Shown in pieces: positions 1 to 10,376 of a stretch of 25,000 nucleotides of DNA. This DNA is from Owenia fusiformis (taxonomy: Eukaryota > Annelida > Polychaeta > Sabellida > Oweniidae), in contig CAIIXF020000257.1 of NCBI GenBank assembly GCA_903813345.2, forward strand, positions 1 to 25,000, written 5' to 3'. How positions within the stretch are numbered: position 1 is the stretch's first letter; every line of letters begins with the position of its first letter. The notes below the pieces were generated by a model. That model did not search any database and was not told the origin of the DNA. It worked only from the letters and a program-made list of their open reading frames with translations. The position numbers and the translations under genes are program-made.

Positions 1-3000
1 TAGCCACTATAGCAAACCATAGCCCAATGGTTGGGTATCCAAGGTCGAAAACATAATTACGATCATATTTCCAAATATCACACTAAAACTTACTAATTTA
101 CAGTGAGTTGGATGAATACTTTAAGGTTTCTGCATCCTTGACATTTGCCACATGTTATTCTCCCATCCCCTCCGCAGGTTGTGCACCTATGAACAACAAG
201 ATCATATACTTCAAGAGGCACAAGTGTATCACTTAGTGGGGTCAATTCTGCTACCCCTTGATATTTTTACATTATGAGGTCTTATCTTGGTCTGGTGATA
301 AAAAGTTGTAAAATTATATGTAAGTAAATTGAAAATGCAGCAATCTAGTCTTTGTTAAGATCTCACAAAAATATTTTTGAATATTTATCCTATTGCGAGA
401 TAATTTAGTGGTCAAGCATCCATTGGTATTTTTGTGTTTGATGTGTTTTGCTCACCATGTACTTGATTTCAATGTGTTACCTTTAAATGTATTATTTGCA
501 GAGTACAAGTGGGGTACAGAGAAAATACTTTTATAGAATCTTTTACCTTCTTCGGCCATCTCCACCACACCCGTGACATCGCTCCTGATGGGCGTGTCCC
601 TCAGCATCATGACGCGTTACACGTCCATCTCCCCCACATGAGTGACATCGTACTTGTCCCCGCCCATGACAGCGGTAGCATCGGTTGAAGCCACGTCCCA
701 TACATACATGGCATGGCTAAAAATATTAATGGAATTGTTTTAGCCTATGAATCATTGCACTAACAATGTATTTGTTCTTTTGCTTAGAAGGGACACAATA
801 TGTACTATCATACTATGCTACATCAATGTCATTGGTTACTAACAGGATTGGAGTCATGGAAATTACCATTACCATTCATACTTTTACTACCATCATATGT
901 GTTTAATGTATCACTTGTGCACATTACAAACTTGAACTAGAATGGCTTTCTCAGTATTCTGTTTAATTCAAACTAGAACGTCTTCTCACTTAATGTGCAT
1001 GTACTATGTTTAGCTTGAAGAATTAGCTATTAAATTTGATCCTTCCTTCATGACCCACCTGAACTCTTGCTGTATGAGGCACTTCAATTTTCTTTGTATG
1101 GTTATTGAAATGTGAATTTGGTTCACAGGGTATCTGCCATGGACCAGGAGGCATTCCCATCTCAGGGCCATCTATTGGTTGTCCCCTGTAGGGCTCTTCA
1201 GCATACCCTGTGCTTCTAGCTTCTGAGAATGTCTCAAGTGTGTACTGTACAAAATGACAAACACAAATGTTAGAAATAGAAGAGAACACATTAATTGTTT
1301 AAGCAAGGATATCCTCAACAGAGGAAGCATTAGTACGAATTAATTTTACATGTACAGTAAAATCTATCTGTAGAAATTAACTTTTCCCAAATATTCACTG
1401 TAGGTTGGCGCTCACTTGAGAGGTGTTCACTCAAACAGGTTTCACCGTAAATGCTATACAAGATTAGTTTTGCAATCTGAGATATATTAATGCCTTATAA
1501 TTTTGCAAATTGCTATTTCAGAGGTTTAGGCTATGAATATGAATAGTTATGGGCCTCCTAGAATCACCAAGGCACATGAAAGACAGTATTATAGCGAGGG
1601 GTCGTGGGTTTGATCCCCACTGGGGTGGACTGGCTTTTTCACATCAGCCCTGAGCACAGAATTTCATTCTGTGTTTTCATTAACTAATTGTATAAAATAT
1701 TTTTACTTTCATTATTTAGTTTTTGGTATGGCAGTGATTGTGACTTGTGTCTGTATGTGACAAAGAATATTTAATGGGCATAAAAAGCAGGTTCAGTATG
1801 CCTGATTCTGCTTTAGATTAGAAATGCACCCACGTTTACTTCTGTTAAAAGAGATCAAAAGAATTATAATGGTGTCCCCGATCGTTTTTATATGTAATAT
1901 TGCCTTAAGCTTCTCGTGACATTAAAGCGCATATTATCTTTACTGTATTATGTGTCATCATTTATATCAGAAGACAAAGAGTGATTTACATTATGGACTG
2001 ATGGAATTACTTTCTCATCACCTGGGTTATTTATTAACCTTTGATTTTAATGTCTCATTGTTAGATATTGTGCACGAGAACTATGAGAAGAAATGTTATT
2101 GTTGTTTTATATTGAAAAGTGGTAAAATTTGGTTTCAGCAAAGTTGATGTTTCTGAATTTGTCAAAAAAATTCATCTTGGCAATTTATCTTGATCCATCA
2201 AGGAAGTATAACTAAAAGGTACTATTAGGTATTCTGACTGAAGGAAAATGCTGGCTTAACAGTATGGGCAAAATAGCCAGTAAACAATATCACGGGATAT
2301 TGCACATATGAAATTAATTCATAGAATGAGGACAATTCGCAGGTTAATAGTGTTAAAGGCGACTTATTAACTCAGGTTTACGTACATGTAAGGCACTAGA
2401 AGGTGCAATATTCTGAATAGCCATTTCCTTAGCAGGTGATTTACCATAGCAACAGTGCTCAGCAACAAAGTTCATCATGGCTTCTCTGACCTGTTCCTCA
2501 CTTAGGTTAGCCACACTGAAATATAGAGAGTTTTTAATTACAGATGTCCACTTTCCCAAGACCATAAGGGAAAGATTAGTTAGTGATATTTTACTAGTGA
2601 CTATATATAATTGACAAGCTTATCAATATATATGAAGTTGATGTTTTATGATAATTTAGAGCTTATGTAAAAAAGAAATACTAGATTAGTTAAAAACTTA
2701 ATCTGTATTTAAAAATTATATTTTTGAAAATATCACCTTGAATATATGAAAATATGTCAGGTTCTTGAATTTCTATGCTCACTATTTTGATAAAAGATGC
2801 TCGATATTGTTAATCATAAGATGCTATGTGAAAAACTTTTCCAGAAAGCACCTGAACCTTTGGTGGGAGGGTGGATAATTTTATTTATGGTAAATATATA
2901 TACTGTACATTTCAAAAATTTAAAACTTTCCAAAAGTATTTGCAAAATTGAAAACTATATTGATCTTTTGTAAAGGTTATTTGAGATTAAAGTTCTGTTG

Positions 3001-6000
3001 CTTTAGCCTTATCCCTGACACTTTCTCCTTTCTAATGGTATATTTAAACCCTGGGCCAAATTGTGTCACTCTTCTGATCCTCATTTACTGAACTAAAAGA
3101 CAATTCTCAGTGCTAACCTGTCAAACTGCATCAGTGGTGGCTCCCCAGTTTGCTGGGGAGGAGGTGGGGGAGGGGGACAGGGGTTAGCAGATCCAAAACC
3201 CCCAACATTCCCATAACCGTCATAGCTCTGCATGTTGTCCATTGGAGGATGACCATATTGAGGAGGGCCAGCATTAGGGTTGTCAATGGGGTCATCATCT
3301 GGCATATTGTCCCATTGGTAAGGTCCTCCCTGACCTGGCTGCCATGCTGAAATGCATATACAGAAAATAATCATATAATTCCGGAAGTAAAAGCATGAAG
3401 ATGCTTATTGTAATATACATCCCCATTAGAATATAGGAATATAATATAGATTGAGTAATATTACACAGAGAATGTTAACACTGTGAGAGATAATATTAGA
3501 ACAAAAGGTGTCAAGAGGTGTTTCTGCTGATTATTCATTGACATTATCAGAAGCCTCTATCACTTTCTTTCTGGTAGGTTAATAATATGAAAACAGATAG
3601 ACGAGTCAAGACGTACCAGATTGCACTAGTGAATTGTAAACATTATACTACATTTTCATATTACAATTAGCCTGTGATTCTGGGAAGAGTTTCTGTATAC
3701 ATTCTTGGGAACACCTTATCTTTGGTAATCTTATAACACCCTTTTCTGACATACACTGTTTTTGCTATTCTTGTTTTTTATGTCACCACCACCGCCATCA
3801 CCAAGTAGTGACATTATTATAGTCTCCAACAGTTTTGCTATGTCACCACCATACGTTGCCATAGTCTCCAACTTTTTCTGTGGATGGTGTTTGGCATTCC
3901 AAAGTTTATGTTCGGTGTTCAGCAGTTCGTGTTCAGTGTTTGGCATATGTAACAAAGAGCAGGTAGTGACATTTTGCATGTTGATGCTTTGTTTTTTCCT
4001 CTTGGGCTCTCTGATACAATTTTGTTTGTTTGACATGCAAGAGTTTTAGTTGTTGGGCTGTTATGAAATGTTTGTTGATAAATCTTTATTCCTTTATTTA
4101 CAAACAACTAGAATTTTCTTGTTATAACTTAGGTCAACAATTTTGTGTCTAGTCTGTCGACACATTGGTTTAATGATTTTACATAGACACATATGTACAA
4201 CAAGCTGTATGAGGTCATTATGGTACCTCTCTCGTTATTTCAAGGAATCACATTTGATATTATCACCTGTACCATGCCTGTAGAAATGCATATAAATCAC
4301 CACAAGGTGAAAAAGACATTCTTATCCTCTCTTCTCCATCCTCTTTTCTCTCTCCTCTTTCTTTGAACTTAATTCAAAGCAGAAAAACATCATTTGAATA
4401 TTACCTTGCTGATTACTTGGCATGTGCCCAGGGGGTGGGTATCCTGCACCACCTGTAAAAGCAACACAACATTTAACACATAAACACATGCAAAATACAG
4501 ATATACAACAAAACATCAACAAGGCTTAAGTTATGTATAAGTGATTTTTATTCTTGAAGTAAATCTGTCCCCCTCCCCTCTCTAGAACCCATATTCTGTT
4601 TGCTTAATGTATTATGTTTAACTTGAACTTGAATGGCTTTCTCCATCATTGTAATATGTTTAGCTTGAAGAATTCATTCTTATTTATTGTATTATATCTA
4701 ACTTGAACTGGAATGGCTCTCTCACTCAATGTGTTTACAAGTTCTATATTTTTTATAATTATATATTATCAACGTCACCTCTCAATATAATGTGAGTAAA
4801 GTCAATTTTTAATAGGATCTCATAATTATTCATATATATTATATCTCGACTTGACCAATATATACTAACTCAATGCAATATAGATGCAATTCATTGTTGC
4901 ATGATTTGGGTCTTTCTTATCACCAGTATTTTGAGAAATGACATTTTATCATAGAGATGTTGAGGACACCTCTAGTCTCAATATGATATGATTGTTATTA
5001 ACTAAACATTCTGCAAAGCATGAGCAATTTCAGTGAAATTGCTAAGTGATTGTAATTACAGGTTTTTGCATCGCTCTAAATGTAACCTGTAATGGATTTT
5101 GTAATGGATTCATTGTATTGGATCGAATGATTAAAGGTAGACTCAGATATAAAAGAGTGAGAAAAGCTACATGTTTTACTATACAAATCTTTGAATACGT
5201 CTGTTTTATATCATCCCAAATATCTAATGTGGTCAAGAAGCACAGTTTTTAGGATCCCGGTGTAAAAGAAATTAGGGTCCCCTGGGGATTACTGGCCCTG
5301 ATTGTGGATACTATAATAAGGGAAAGAGTTGTATTTAGGTCACCATATAAATCAATGGAAAGTAGGACCATAATTTGATAGGACCTTCTACCCTTTTACA
5401 CCTGGTTTTATAAATCAAAGACATGTTTTATATGTTCCTGTATAAATCATTCAAAAATTGCATTTCCATATTATAGAAAAATAAACACATACATGTAAGT
5501 AGATTTTTATTTCAAAATTGGCACAAGAAATGGTATGAGACGAAAATCCCCATGTCTAATTCTACCTTTAAGCTGAGTGACTTAATTGCTGTATAGTATT
5601 TACTAAGAACTTAACAACCAAATGAGTCAATGTGTCTCACCAATAAACCATTCGATTTTATTACCCTATTGATAATTAATGAAAAGTAGGTTTTACCTTG
5701 CATTCTTTATTGTGCCTTTCTGTATAATTAATATCCTTGATAATCTATTATGGTGGGTATCTATCAACACCCGATTTTGATTCAGGAATTGCTGTATGTG
5801 TGATATTAAAGTCAAATATAAACTTGTTTAATCCAATGTTTAATGTTTTGTTGGCATTTGTGCATAATACACCCCATTGATCTCTTGGATAAATAATACA
5901 TTGAAAGCCAGTACGTAGTCAGGCAACAGTAAACATTCTATTGTGCATAAGGTCGAGATTTTCTAGTTTCGTTCAGTGTACCTTATTAATGAGATCCTAT

Positions 6001-8811
6001 TTTTCTTTACTGCACAGAAACATTGATTACTTATGAAAGGACTACGATTACCAGCTCAGCATAGCATTTTTATTCCATTCGTGACTGCATTGTTTTTACA
6101 AGAGAAGGAAGTAATACTGACTTTTAATTTTACACGTTATTATTCCCAGTCAATTTTAGTTTGATTTTGTAAAGAAGGAAAACGATGTCATATTGGATAG
6201 AGTGTAATATGTCGGAAACAATCATTTCAAAGATCTCGCCGGTGTTTATCTAATTTTATTTTCTGAAATAGGTTATTGGAGAATTAAGATACAGAAATTT
6301 CCAAAGTCATTTGAAATGCAAATACCCCAAATTAAGGTTGAAATTTACATTCTTTTAAAATCATTTGATGGGTTGTGACTGGGATTTTCCGAGGCCACAT
6401 GCGATGAAAAGTTCCATGTAAGTTCTTGTTGTTAAGTTTGATGCATTTTCCAAACAAACATATTTTATTTGTAAAAAATATAGGTTTCGAATAAACAAGA
6501 TAGCAAGCAAAGCGAACAATTAACAAAAAGAACATATGACACAATCTGAACAACCATCATCTGTGTAATAGATCCCCATCGCTGATACGTTCTGCACAAA
6601 ACAACATTGTAATAGCTAGGTTAGCATCTAATACATTTGACAACGGACATCTACTGCCTCGGTCACATTTGATGTACTACGGCAATCGTACGGCGGCCGT
6701 AGCTTCCCAAAATATCGAGGGAAATATGCAACATAAAATATAGGGATTAGCACAGTGTAGCAGTACGATGCCGATTTTCTATATCGATTTTGTGAAGCTA
6801 GGCCGTCGTAGAGTAACTGTGACTGACACTTTAGTTGCAAAACACTGATATTCTGCCCAATCATATTATATTGAACGGTGAATTTTTATCCATCGAGTAG
6901 GGCCTTTGAGTTTGTTTGATTCTGAGCAACCCTGTTCAAATCTTAAATGCACGCCCATGGTGGAATTTTCAGATATAGTTTGATGGTGCTTTTTGTTAGC
7001 CATGCGTTGTCAGCAACGTACACAATTGTTTGTGACTTCATGGTACGGCGGTCGGCAAAGGTAATTTGTCCCATATAGGTCTCATGGGTCTCAAACCATG
7101 GGACTGCACACTGGCGAATTAGGGGGGGGGGGGGGGGGGCTGGGGGCCCGGGCCCCCCCCCCCCTTGGGTGGGCCCAGAAAAAAAAATTGGGCCCAAAAA
7201 AATTTTTGGGCCAAAAAAGGCCTTTAGGCCCCCAAAAAGTCGGCCATTTTGGTCATTACTGGGCCTATTAAGGCCTTATTTTTTAAATTCAGGCCAAATT
7301 TTGAAGAAAATGGACCTCAAAATTTCAAAATTTTTTTTTTCTCTGACCTGAAATTTGGGCCCCCCCCCCTTGTTGGTTCCCAGATCCGCCCCTGCTGCAT
7401 TTAGCGCAACGATTCATGGAGTCCAGCCAGTCCCACATGCGACTCTGAACGTCCCACCTAGCTCTATAAGAGCACACAGAAGGGAGATACATGTTCATCC
7501 TTTCACGGAAATTTTACTTGCGTCAAATTCAATGAGACTCAGTGAGGCAAGACATCTCACTCAGGCATATGAGAGTCCACGGCCAAAAACCACACCAGTC
7601 GATATCGGAAAATAATATACTCACGGGAAAACCGTCCAGATTCGGCAGCTGGTGTCCCGTTGATATAAACGTCTATCGTTCTGTTCACGTTGTTGGTGCA
7701 ATTTCTATTAGGGGTCTCTCGTGGGGAGTATTGCCTTCCTGTCCCGGCTGAGGGCGGTGGGCCACCGTGCGTAGGCGGTCCGCCAAACGTGCCAATCTGT
7801 GGAAGACCCTCATCACGCAAAGAAACATGGCTATCTGAAATTAGTGTTTTAAAAATATTTCAATAACCTTAGCTATTCAACAACTTTTGTAATCAATGAG
7901 GATATGTCGTGAATCAGTATCAAACCGAAGTCTATCATAATCATCAAAAACATAATTTCTTTTTTTCTAATTTGGGGGCACTTAACCCAACTTTTCCATA
8001 AGGACAATCTGAACACACGATGCCTACTTTTGAAAACGAGGACGAAGCAAGAGTGGGGCAGGTCCACCAGCGTGTTTTAAAATAAGTTTGCATTCTTTGT
8101 TCAAAATGGTCACCTGAAATGACTTTGATCAATTCAACTACTGTAACACACCTAACATTCGCGTACATCTTGAATTCGCGTACATTCGCGAGGTGAAATT
8201 GCGAATTCAAGATGGCGCGAATTTAACATTGAAATGCCTCACCTCTATCAGAGACTTGTCAGAAACATTTAGACATTGTGAAATGTTGAACATGTATTGA
8301 ACTGGTTTCTGTCTTAATCGTTCACAATCACTTGGGTAATGGTGATTTATTTATTATTCACTAATGAAGGGATGGAAATTGTACATTTAGTTACCTTTTG
8401 ATAAAGTAGTCGAACGTTAAAAAGCGCATACCCTAATGAAGTCTAGCATACATCCTGCCTAAGGAGAAATCAATAATTTATCATGTCGAGACAATAGGAA
8501 ATAGCATTAAGAGGTTCCAATTCGCATAGCTGACGATCAAACTGTAAACTAAATGAACAATCTATAGGTGACACAAAAATGCAGCCCTCTAACTTGGAAG
8601 AACTTTCTCAATTGTCAAAAAATCTTTTCGAATGTATTTTGTTAATAGCGTGTTCAAAGCGTGAAACAGTAATATAAAGAAGTTATTCACCAGGAGGGAT
8701 TTGAGATGGGAATATTACAAGGATGATATCAATATTTCCCGAGGGAACGCAGTGATACTCACTGTTGATAATTCGTTTGTATTCGATTCCTGCTTGAGCG
8801 GCAATTGCCAT
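1..8811 (-). CDS. SSUH2: SSUH2 (ssu-2 homolog) gene, 3' end missing
   Basis: Eight coding exons on the minus strand join to 1107 nt (369 residues): 8763-8811, 7625-7834, 4405-4452, 3118-3346, 2386-2515, 1059-1244, 547-716 and 102-186. All have AG/GT borders and all seven junction phases agree. Residues 1-178 are a variable, low-complexity Pro/Gly/Gln-rich N-terminus. Residues 179-284 hold the family signature: the CCYG..PAKEM block (about 200-210), then ALHYTLETFSEARS and the PW.IP..P...F...T....VPHTA stretch. Residues 286-356 hold six CxxC motifs, mostly CxxCxGxG, a DnaJ-like zinc-binding region that ends in FIQLT. Known vertebrate SSUH2 proteins are about 350-380 residues, so roughly the last 100-120 residues lie beyond the left edge. 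C. elegans ssu-2 is the namesake; human SSUH2 has been implicated in tooth development, and the molecular role is unclear. The identification comes from recalled family motifs and is strong for residues 179-369 and weaker for the first two exons. Confidence 0.9.
102..186 (-). CDS. SSUH2: SSUH2 coding exon 8 (last exon in window)
   Basis: The acceptor is GTTCATAG and the donor GTAAAT. Residues 342-369 carry the last two CxxC pairs (342/345 and 353/356) followed by LKVFIQLT, which matches the family segment after the zinc region. It ends in phase 0. One or more further exons must lie to the left of position 1. Confidence 0.92.
547..716 (-). CDS. SSUH2: SSUH2 coding exon 7 (cysteine-rich, four CxxC)
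   Basis: The acceptor is TTTTTAG and the donor GTAAAA. Residues 285-340 contain CxxC pairs at 286/289, 297/300, 308/311 and 331/334. These are DnaJ-like zinc-finger repeats of the form CxxCxGxG. The last two bases (AG) join the leading G of exon 8 to make Arg341. Confidence 0.93.
931..1024. repeat. Dispersed repeat, copy in SSUH2 intron 6
   Basis: It contains the block CTTGAACTAGAATGG..TTTCTC at 931-952 and TATGTTTAGCTTGAAGAATT at 1005-1024. The same two blocks occur at 4622-4643 and 4655-4674, in the same orientation. The family is not recognised. Confidence 0.65.
1059..1244 (-). CDS. SSUH2: SSUH2 coding exon 6 (ETF.E.RS core)
   Basis: The acceptor is TTGTACAG and the donor GTGGGT; both junctions are phase 0. 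Residues 223-284 start YTLETFSEARST and run through the PGPWQIPCEP and KKIEVPHTARVQ motifs. This is the most diagnostic piece of the SSUH2 family and leads straight into the cysteine-rich region. Confidence 0.95.
1245..2385 (-). other. SSUH2 intron 5
   Basis: A 1.1 kb AT-rich intron. It contains a tRNA-derived SINE fragment at about 1590-1640. The short open frame at 1950-2147 has no recognisable motif and no splice logic, so I treat the rest as non-coding. Confidence 0.8.
1590..1640 (+). repeat. tRNA-derived SINE fragment (B-box region)
   Basis: A pol III B-box-like GGTTTGATCCC at 1607-1617 sits in a perfect five-pair T-arm (GTGGG / CCCAC) followed by TGGGGTGGA. This is the 3' half of a tRNA head as seen in SINEs. 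I find no convincing A box upstream and no tail, so it is a remnant and not a functional tRNA. Confidence 0.45.
2386..2515 (-). CDS. SSUH2: SSUH2 coding exon 5 (conserved CCYG block)
   Basis: The acceptor is ATTTCAG and the donor GTACGT. Residues 180-222 form an amphipathic helix-like segment (LSEEQVREAMMNFVAEH) followed by the family hallmark CCYGKSPAKEM and I..I.PS.ALH. The donor at CAT is chosen because the next exon starts in phase 0 with TAC, giving the conserved ALHYTLETF. A second GT four bases on (after CATGTAC) would break the frame. Confidence 0.92.
2516..3117 (-). other. SSUH2 intron 4
   Basis: A 602-bp intron, strongly AT-rich. I see no repeat, RNA gene or extra exon in it. Confidence 0.8.
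3118..3346 (-). CDS. SSUH2: SSUH2 coding exon 4
   Basis: The acceptor is GCATTTCAG and the donor GTTAGC. Residues 104-178 are a low-complexity stretch with many Pro, Gly, Asp, Asn and Tyr, including a run of seven prolines encoded by the G/C-rich tract near 3158-3180. It looks like the disordered leader before the conserved SSUH2 core. Confidence 0.82.
3347..4404 (-). other. SSUH2 intron 3 (between exons 4 and 3)
   Basis: A 1.06 kb intron. It holds an imperfect tandem duplication (about 3779-3875) rich in TATGTCACCACCA and AGTCTCCAAC, which produces chance open frames on both strands. I see no other structure. Confidence 0.75.
3779..3875. repeat. Imperfect tandem repeat, two units
   Basis: TATGTCACCACCA occurs at 3779 and again at 3839. 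Each copy is followed by a GCCA..ATAGTCTCCAAC block. The unit is about 60 bp and the second copy is internally shorter. Confidence 0.6.
4405..4452 (-). CDS. SSUH2: SSUH2 coding exon 3 (48-nt micro-exon)
   Basis: The acceptor is TTTTACAG and the donor GTAATA. The 15 whole codons read GAGYPPPGHMPSNQQ (residues 88-102). Two leading bases complete Arg87 and one trailing base starts Ala103, both consistent with the neighbours. Its length is a multiple of three, so skipping it would keep the frame. Confidence 0.75.
4594..4735. repeat. Dispersed repeat, degenerate tandem copies in SSUH2 intron 3
   Basis: The CTTGAACT.GAATGGCT block is present twice (4622-4643 and 4702-4723), each after a TGTATTAT-type lead, with TATGTTTAGCTTGAAGAATT between them. 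The unit is about 80 bp. It shares both blocks with 931-1024, so the two intronic sites belong to one family. Confidence 0.65.
5055..5093. repeat. Short perfect inverted repeat (hairpin)
   Basis: ATTACAGGTT at 5055-5064 is the exact reverse complement of AACCTGTAAT at 5084-5093, with a 19-nt loop. Just downstream the decamer GTAATGGATT is repeated in tandem. The function is unknown. Confidence 0.5.
7109..7394 (+). mobile_element. Compact non-autonomous DNA transposon with G/C-run ends
   Basis: The left end reads CACTGGCGAATTAGGG followed by a long G run. The right end is the reverse complement of CAGGGGCGGATCTGGG, so the two ends are related inverted repeats. CTGCA flanks both sides (7104-7108 and 7395-7399) as a possible target duplication. 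The interior is GGGCCC/AAAA-rich with no coding capacity, and all open frames across it are homopolymer artefacts. This terminal motif resembles hAT-type ends common in marine invertebrates, but a 5-bp duplication is not the 8 bp expected of hAT, so I leave the superfamily open. It sits in SSUH2 intron 2. Confidence 0.65.
7625..7834 (-). CDS. SSUH2: SSUH2 coding exon 2
   Basis: The acceptor is TTTCAG and the donor GTGAGT; the exon is 210 nt. It encodes residues 18-86, rich in Gly, Pro, Asn and Thr (for example GGPPTHGGPPPSAG). No domain is visible. The phase matches both neighbours and the Pro/Gly composition continues into exons 3 and 4, which is why it is assigned to this gene. Confidence 0.65.
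7835..8762 (-). other. SSUH2 intron 1
   Basis: A 928-bp intron. It includes the 14-bp hairpin and CpG-bearing patch at 8150-8220. The minus-strand open frame at 7944-8210 overlaps that repeat patch and lacks splice or domain support. Confidence 0.6.
8166..8214. repeat. 14-bp perfect inverted repeat with TTCGCG motifs
   Basis: CATCTTGAATTCGC (8166-8179) pairs exactly with GCGAATTCAAGATG (8201-8214) across a 21-nt loop. ATTCGCGTACAT-type words repeat just upstream, giving several TTCGCG/CGCGAA copies within 60 bp. The right arm runs into CAAGATGGCG, a YY1-like site. Confidence 0.65.
8763..8811 (-). CDS. SSUH2: SSUH2 coding exon 1 (proposed start)
   Basis: ATG at 8811-8809 in a good context (GCC before, G after) opens 16 codons, MAIAAQAGIEYKRIIN, plus one base, then a GTGAGT donor. 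The spare base pairs with the two leading bases of exon 2 to make Asn17. The reading frame stays open upstream of the ATG, so this could also be an internal exon. The family N-terminus is too variable to decide. Confidence 0.55.
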
Positions 8812-10376
8812 GGCCAGAATTTGCTTCTCAAAAGATATTGTAAAACCCCCGTATATGTATTTTAGGAAAGGACACAAACAACATCGATCACGTCATGCTT
8901 GGTGCGGTGTTTGGTCTTTGGGTTGCTTGACTCTGAGGTGGGTGGCCTTGTATAAGTTTTGCTTTACAGTTCACATCATTAGTATTTGGCCAAATCGCCA
9001 GCCACTGGTCATGCTATCTATGGTTCAATTTGGTGATGCCATAGGTTCCCCTGTGTCTTCATGCTAGAAAAATTAAACTATATACAATACAAACAAGTCA
9101 CACAATTCATCACTGTAGGGGTATAGAGGGTATATTTACAATATAATGGGACAGACAATTATAATATGGAAACTTAGAACAATTATACAGTTTTTCTGGC
9201 ATATGCTGTTATTGAATCGCATGATCATGTAATGTCGGGCAGAGCGACTCATCCATGGAACGAGTTAGCCGAAGCATGTACATCTAGATGCAGATTTTTT
9301 TGTTCATGGTCTGTTTATGCATAGTGTAGTCCTTGTAAACGGCAACTGTATACTTTGCAATAATTAAAATAATTTTTCATATGAATTCACATATTTTGGT
9401 ATTCGTATATTGATAAAAAATAGTGTTTGATATTTTTGAACGGGTCGTAATATTTTACCGGGACCTATAGATTTTTTTACTTCATTGTGAAACCAAGCAT
9501 TAAAAAAGACAAAAGACGAAATTAGAGTAATTATCAATTTTTTAATATTTCTTGATCACAACATTCCACACCATGCCTGTTTTCTGAAAGGTCCAAGTTG
9601 ACTTAATTTTTTGATATACCTTTCATTTCAAGTTGAAAGCTATCTGGTACAACTTTTTAAAAAGTGGACGTCATCTTTTTTAATATATTTGGAATTTTCT
9701 GTATCTTAAATCTTTAATCACTCATTCCATCTTTGATAAGGCACGGCGTGGTACCCAAGCTGCGTGCCTACCCGGCAACATTGCATCATACAAGATTCTG
9801 TGTTTTCAACGTCATTTTAAGACGTCAATACTGCATTATTTTCATTTGGTGGAGAATAGATCGTCCTACCCTGTGGTAGTGCAATATATGTAGGTTTTAA
9901 AACATACTGAGATTAATAACATTTTTGTCACCGATTTTTCGAGGGCTGACACATAAATCGATCTCGCAATTAAGGAGTAGCCCTGCAACTTTACTAACGC
10001 ACCCGGTAAGGGATCGAACATTTCAATATTTATTCAGTTGATGAAAAGGGAAACATTTCATGCGTTTTGAGAAGATTACTTTCAACATTTTGCATTCTCT
10101 ATTCTTTGCAATGACTTAAATAATATGAGGCATTAAAAAACGATCGATGTAATTCAATTCAAATGGGCGGACTCCAAATGGTGTATTTATTGCAATTGAT
10201 CACTATTCTACAGGCCGTTACCAAGGTAAACTCTTGGTGATACACTAGTATCTATACTTTCCATGCTAGTATTGGAGTTATTATTCAGTCTCTTTTTACA
10301 CCTGTTAATATTCTGACGCCCAATGCAGACTATAAAGTGTAGAGACGCTCAGTGCAGATATCTTAAAGGGTTCCGA

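Larger units (their letters stand above)
187..1058 (-). other. SSUH2 introns 6 and 7 (717-1058 and 187-546)
   Basis: Both are short AT-rich introns with exon 7 between them at 547-716. Intron 6 holds one copy of a dispersed repeat (931-1024) that recurs in intron 3. I see nothing else in them. Confidence 0.8.
4453..7624 (-). other. SSUH2 intron 2
   Basis: A 3.2 kb intron, the largest in this gene. It carries the dispersed repeat at 4594-4735, a perfect 10-bp inverted repeat at 5055-5093, a CpG-containing patch around 6640-6830, and a compact transposon copy at 7109-7394 close to the splice donor. The small open frames at 5042-5252, 6332-6553 and 6628-6864 show no recognisable domain. Confidence 0.75.

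Noticed and set aside
3150-3350. Plus-strand open frame
   Set aside because: Antisense of SSUH2 exon 4; the minus-strand reading has matching splice sites and phase.
3731-4107. Overlapping open frames on both strands
   Set aside because: They derive from an imperfect tandem repeat inside an SSUH2 intron and have no domain.
5258-5401. GGTGTAAAAG / CTTTTACACC inverted words about 130 bp apart
   Set aside because: Only 10 bp with no longer arms or target duplication; too weak to call an element.
6943-7197. Minus-strand open frame with Gly/Pro runs
   Set aside because: It runs through the G/C homopolymers of the 7109-7394 transposon; the protein is an artefact of those runs.
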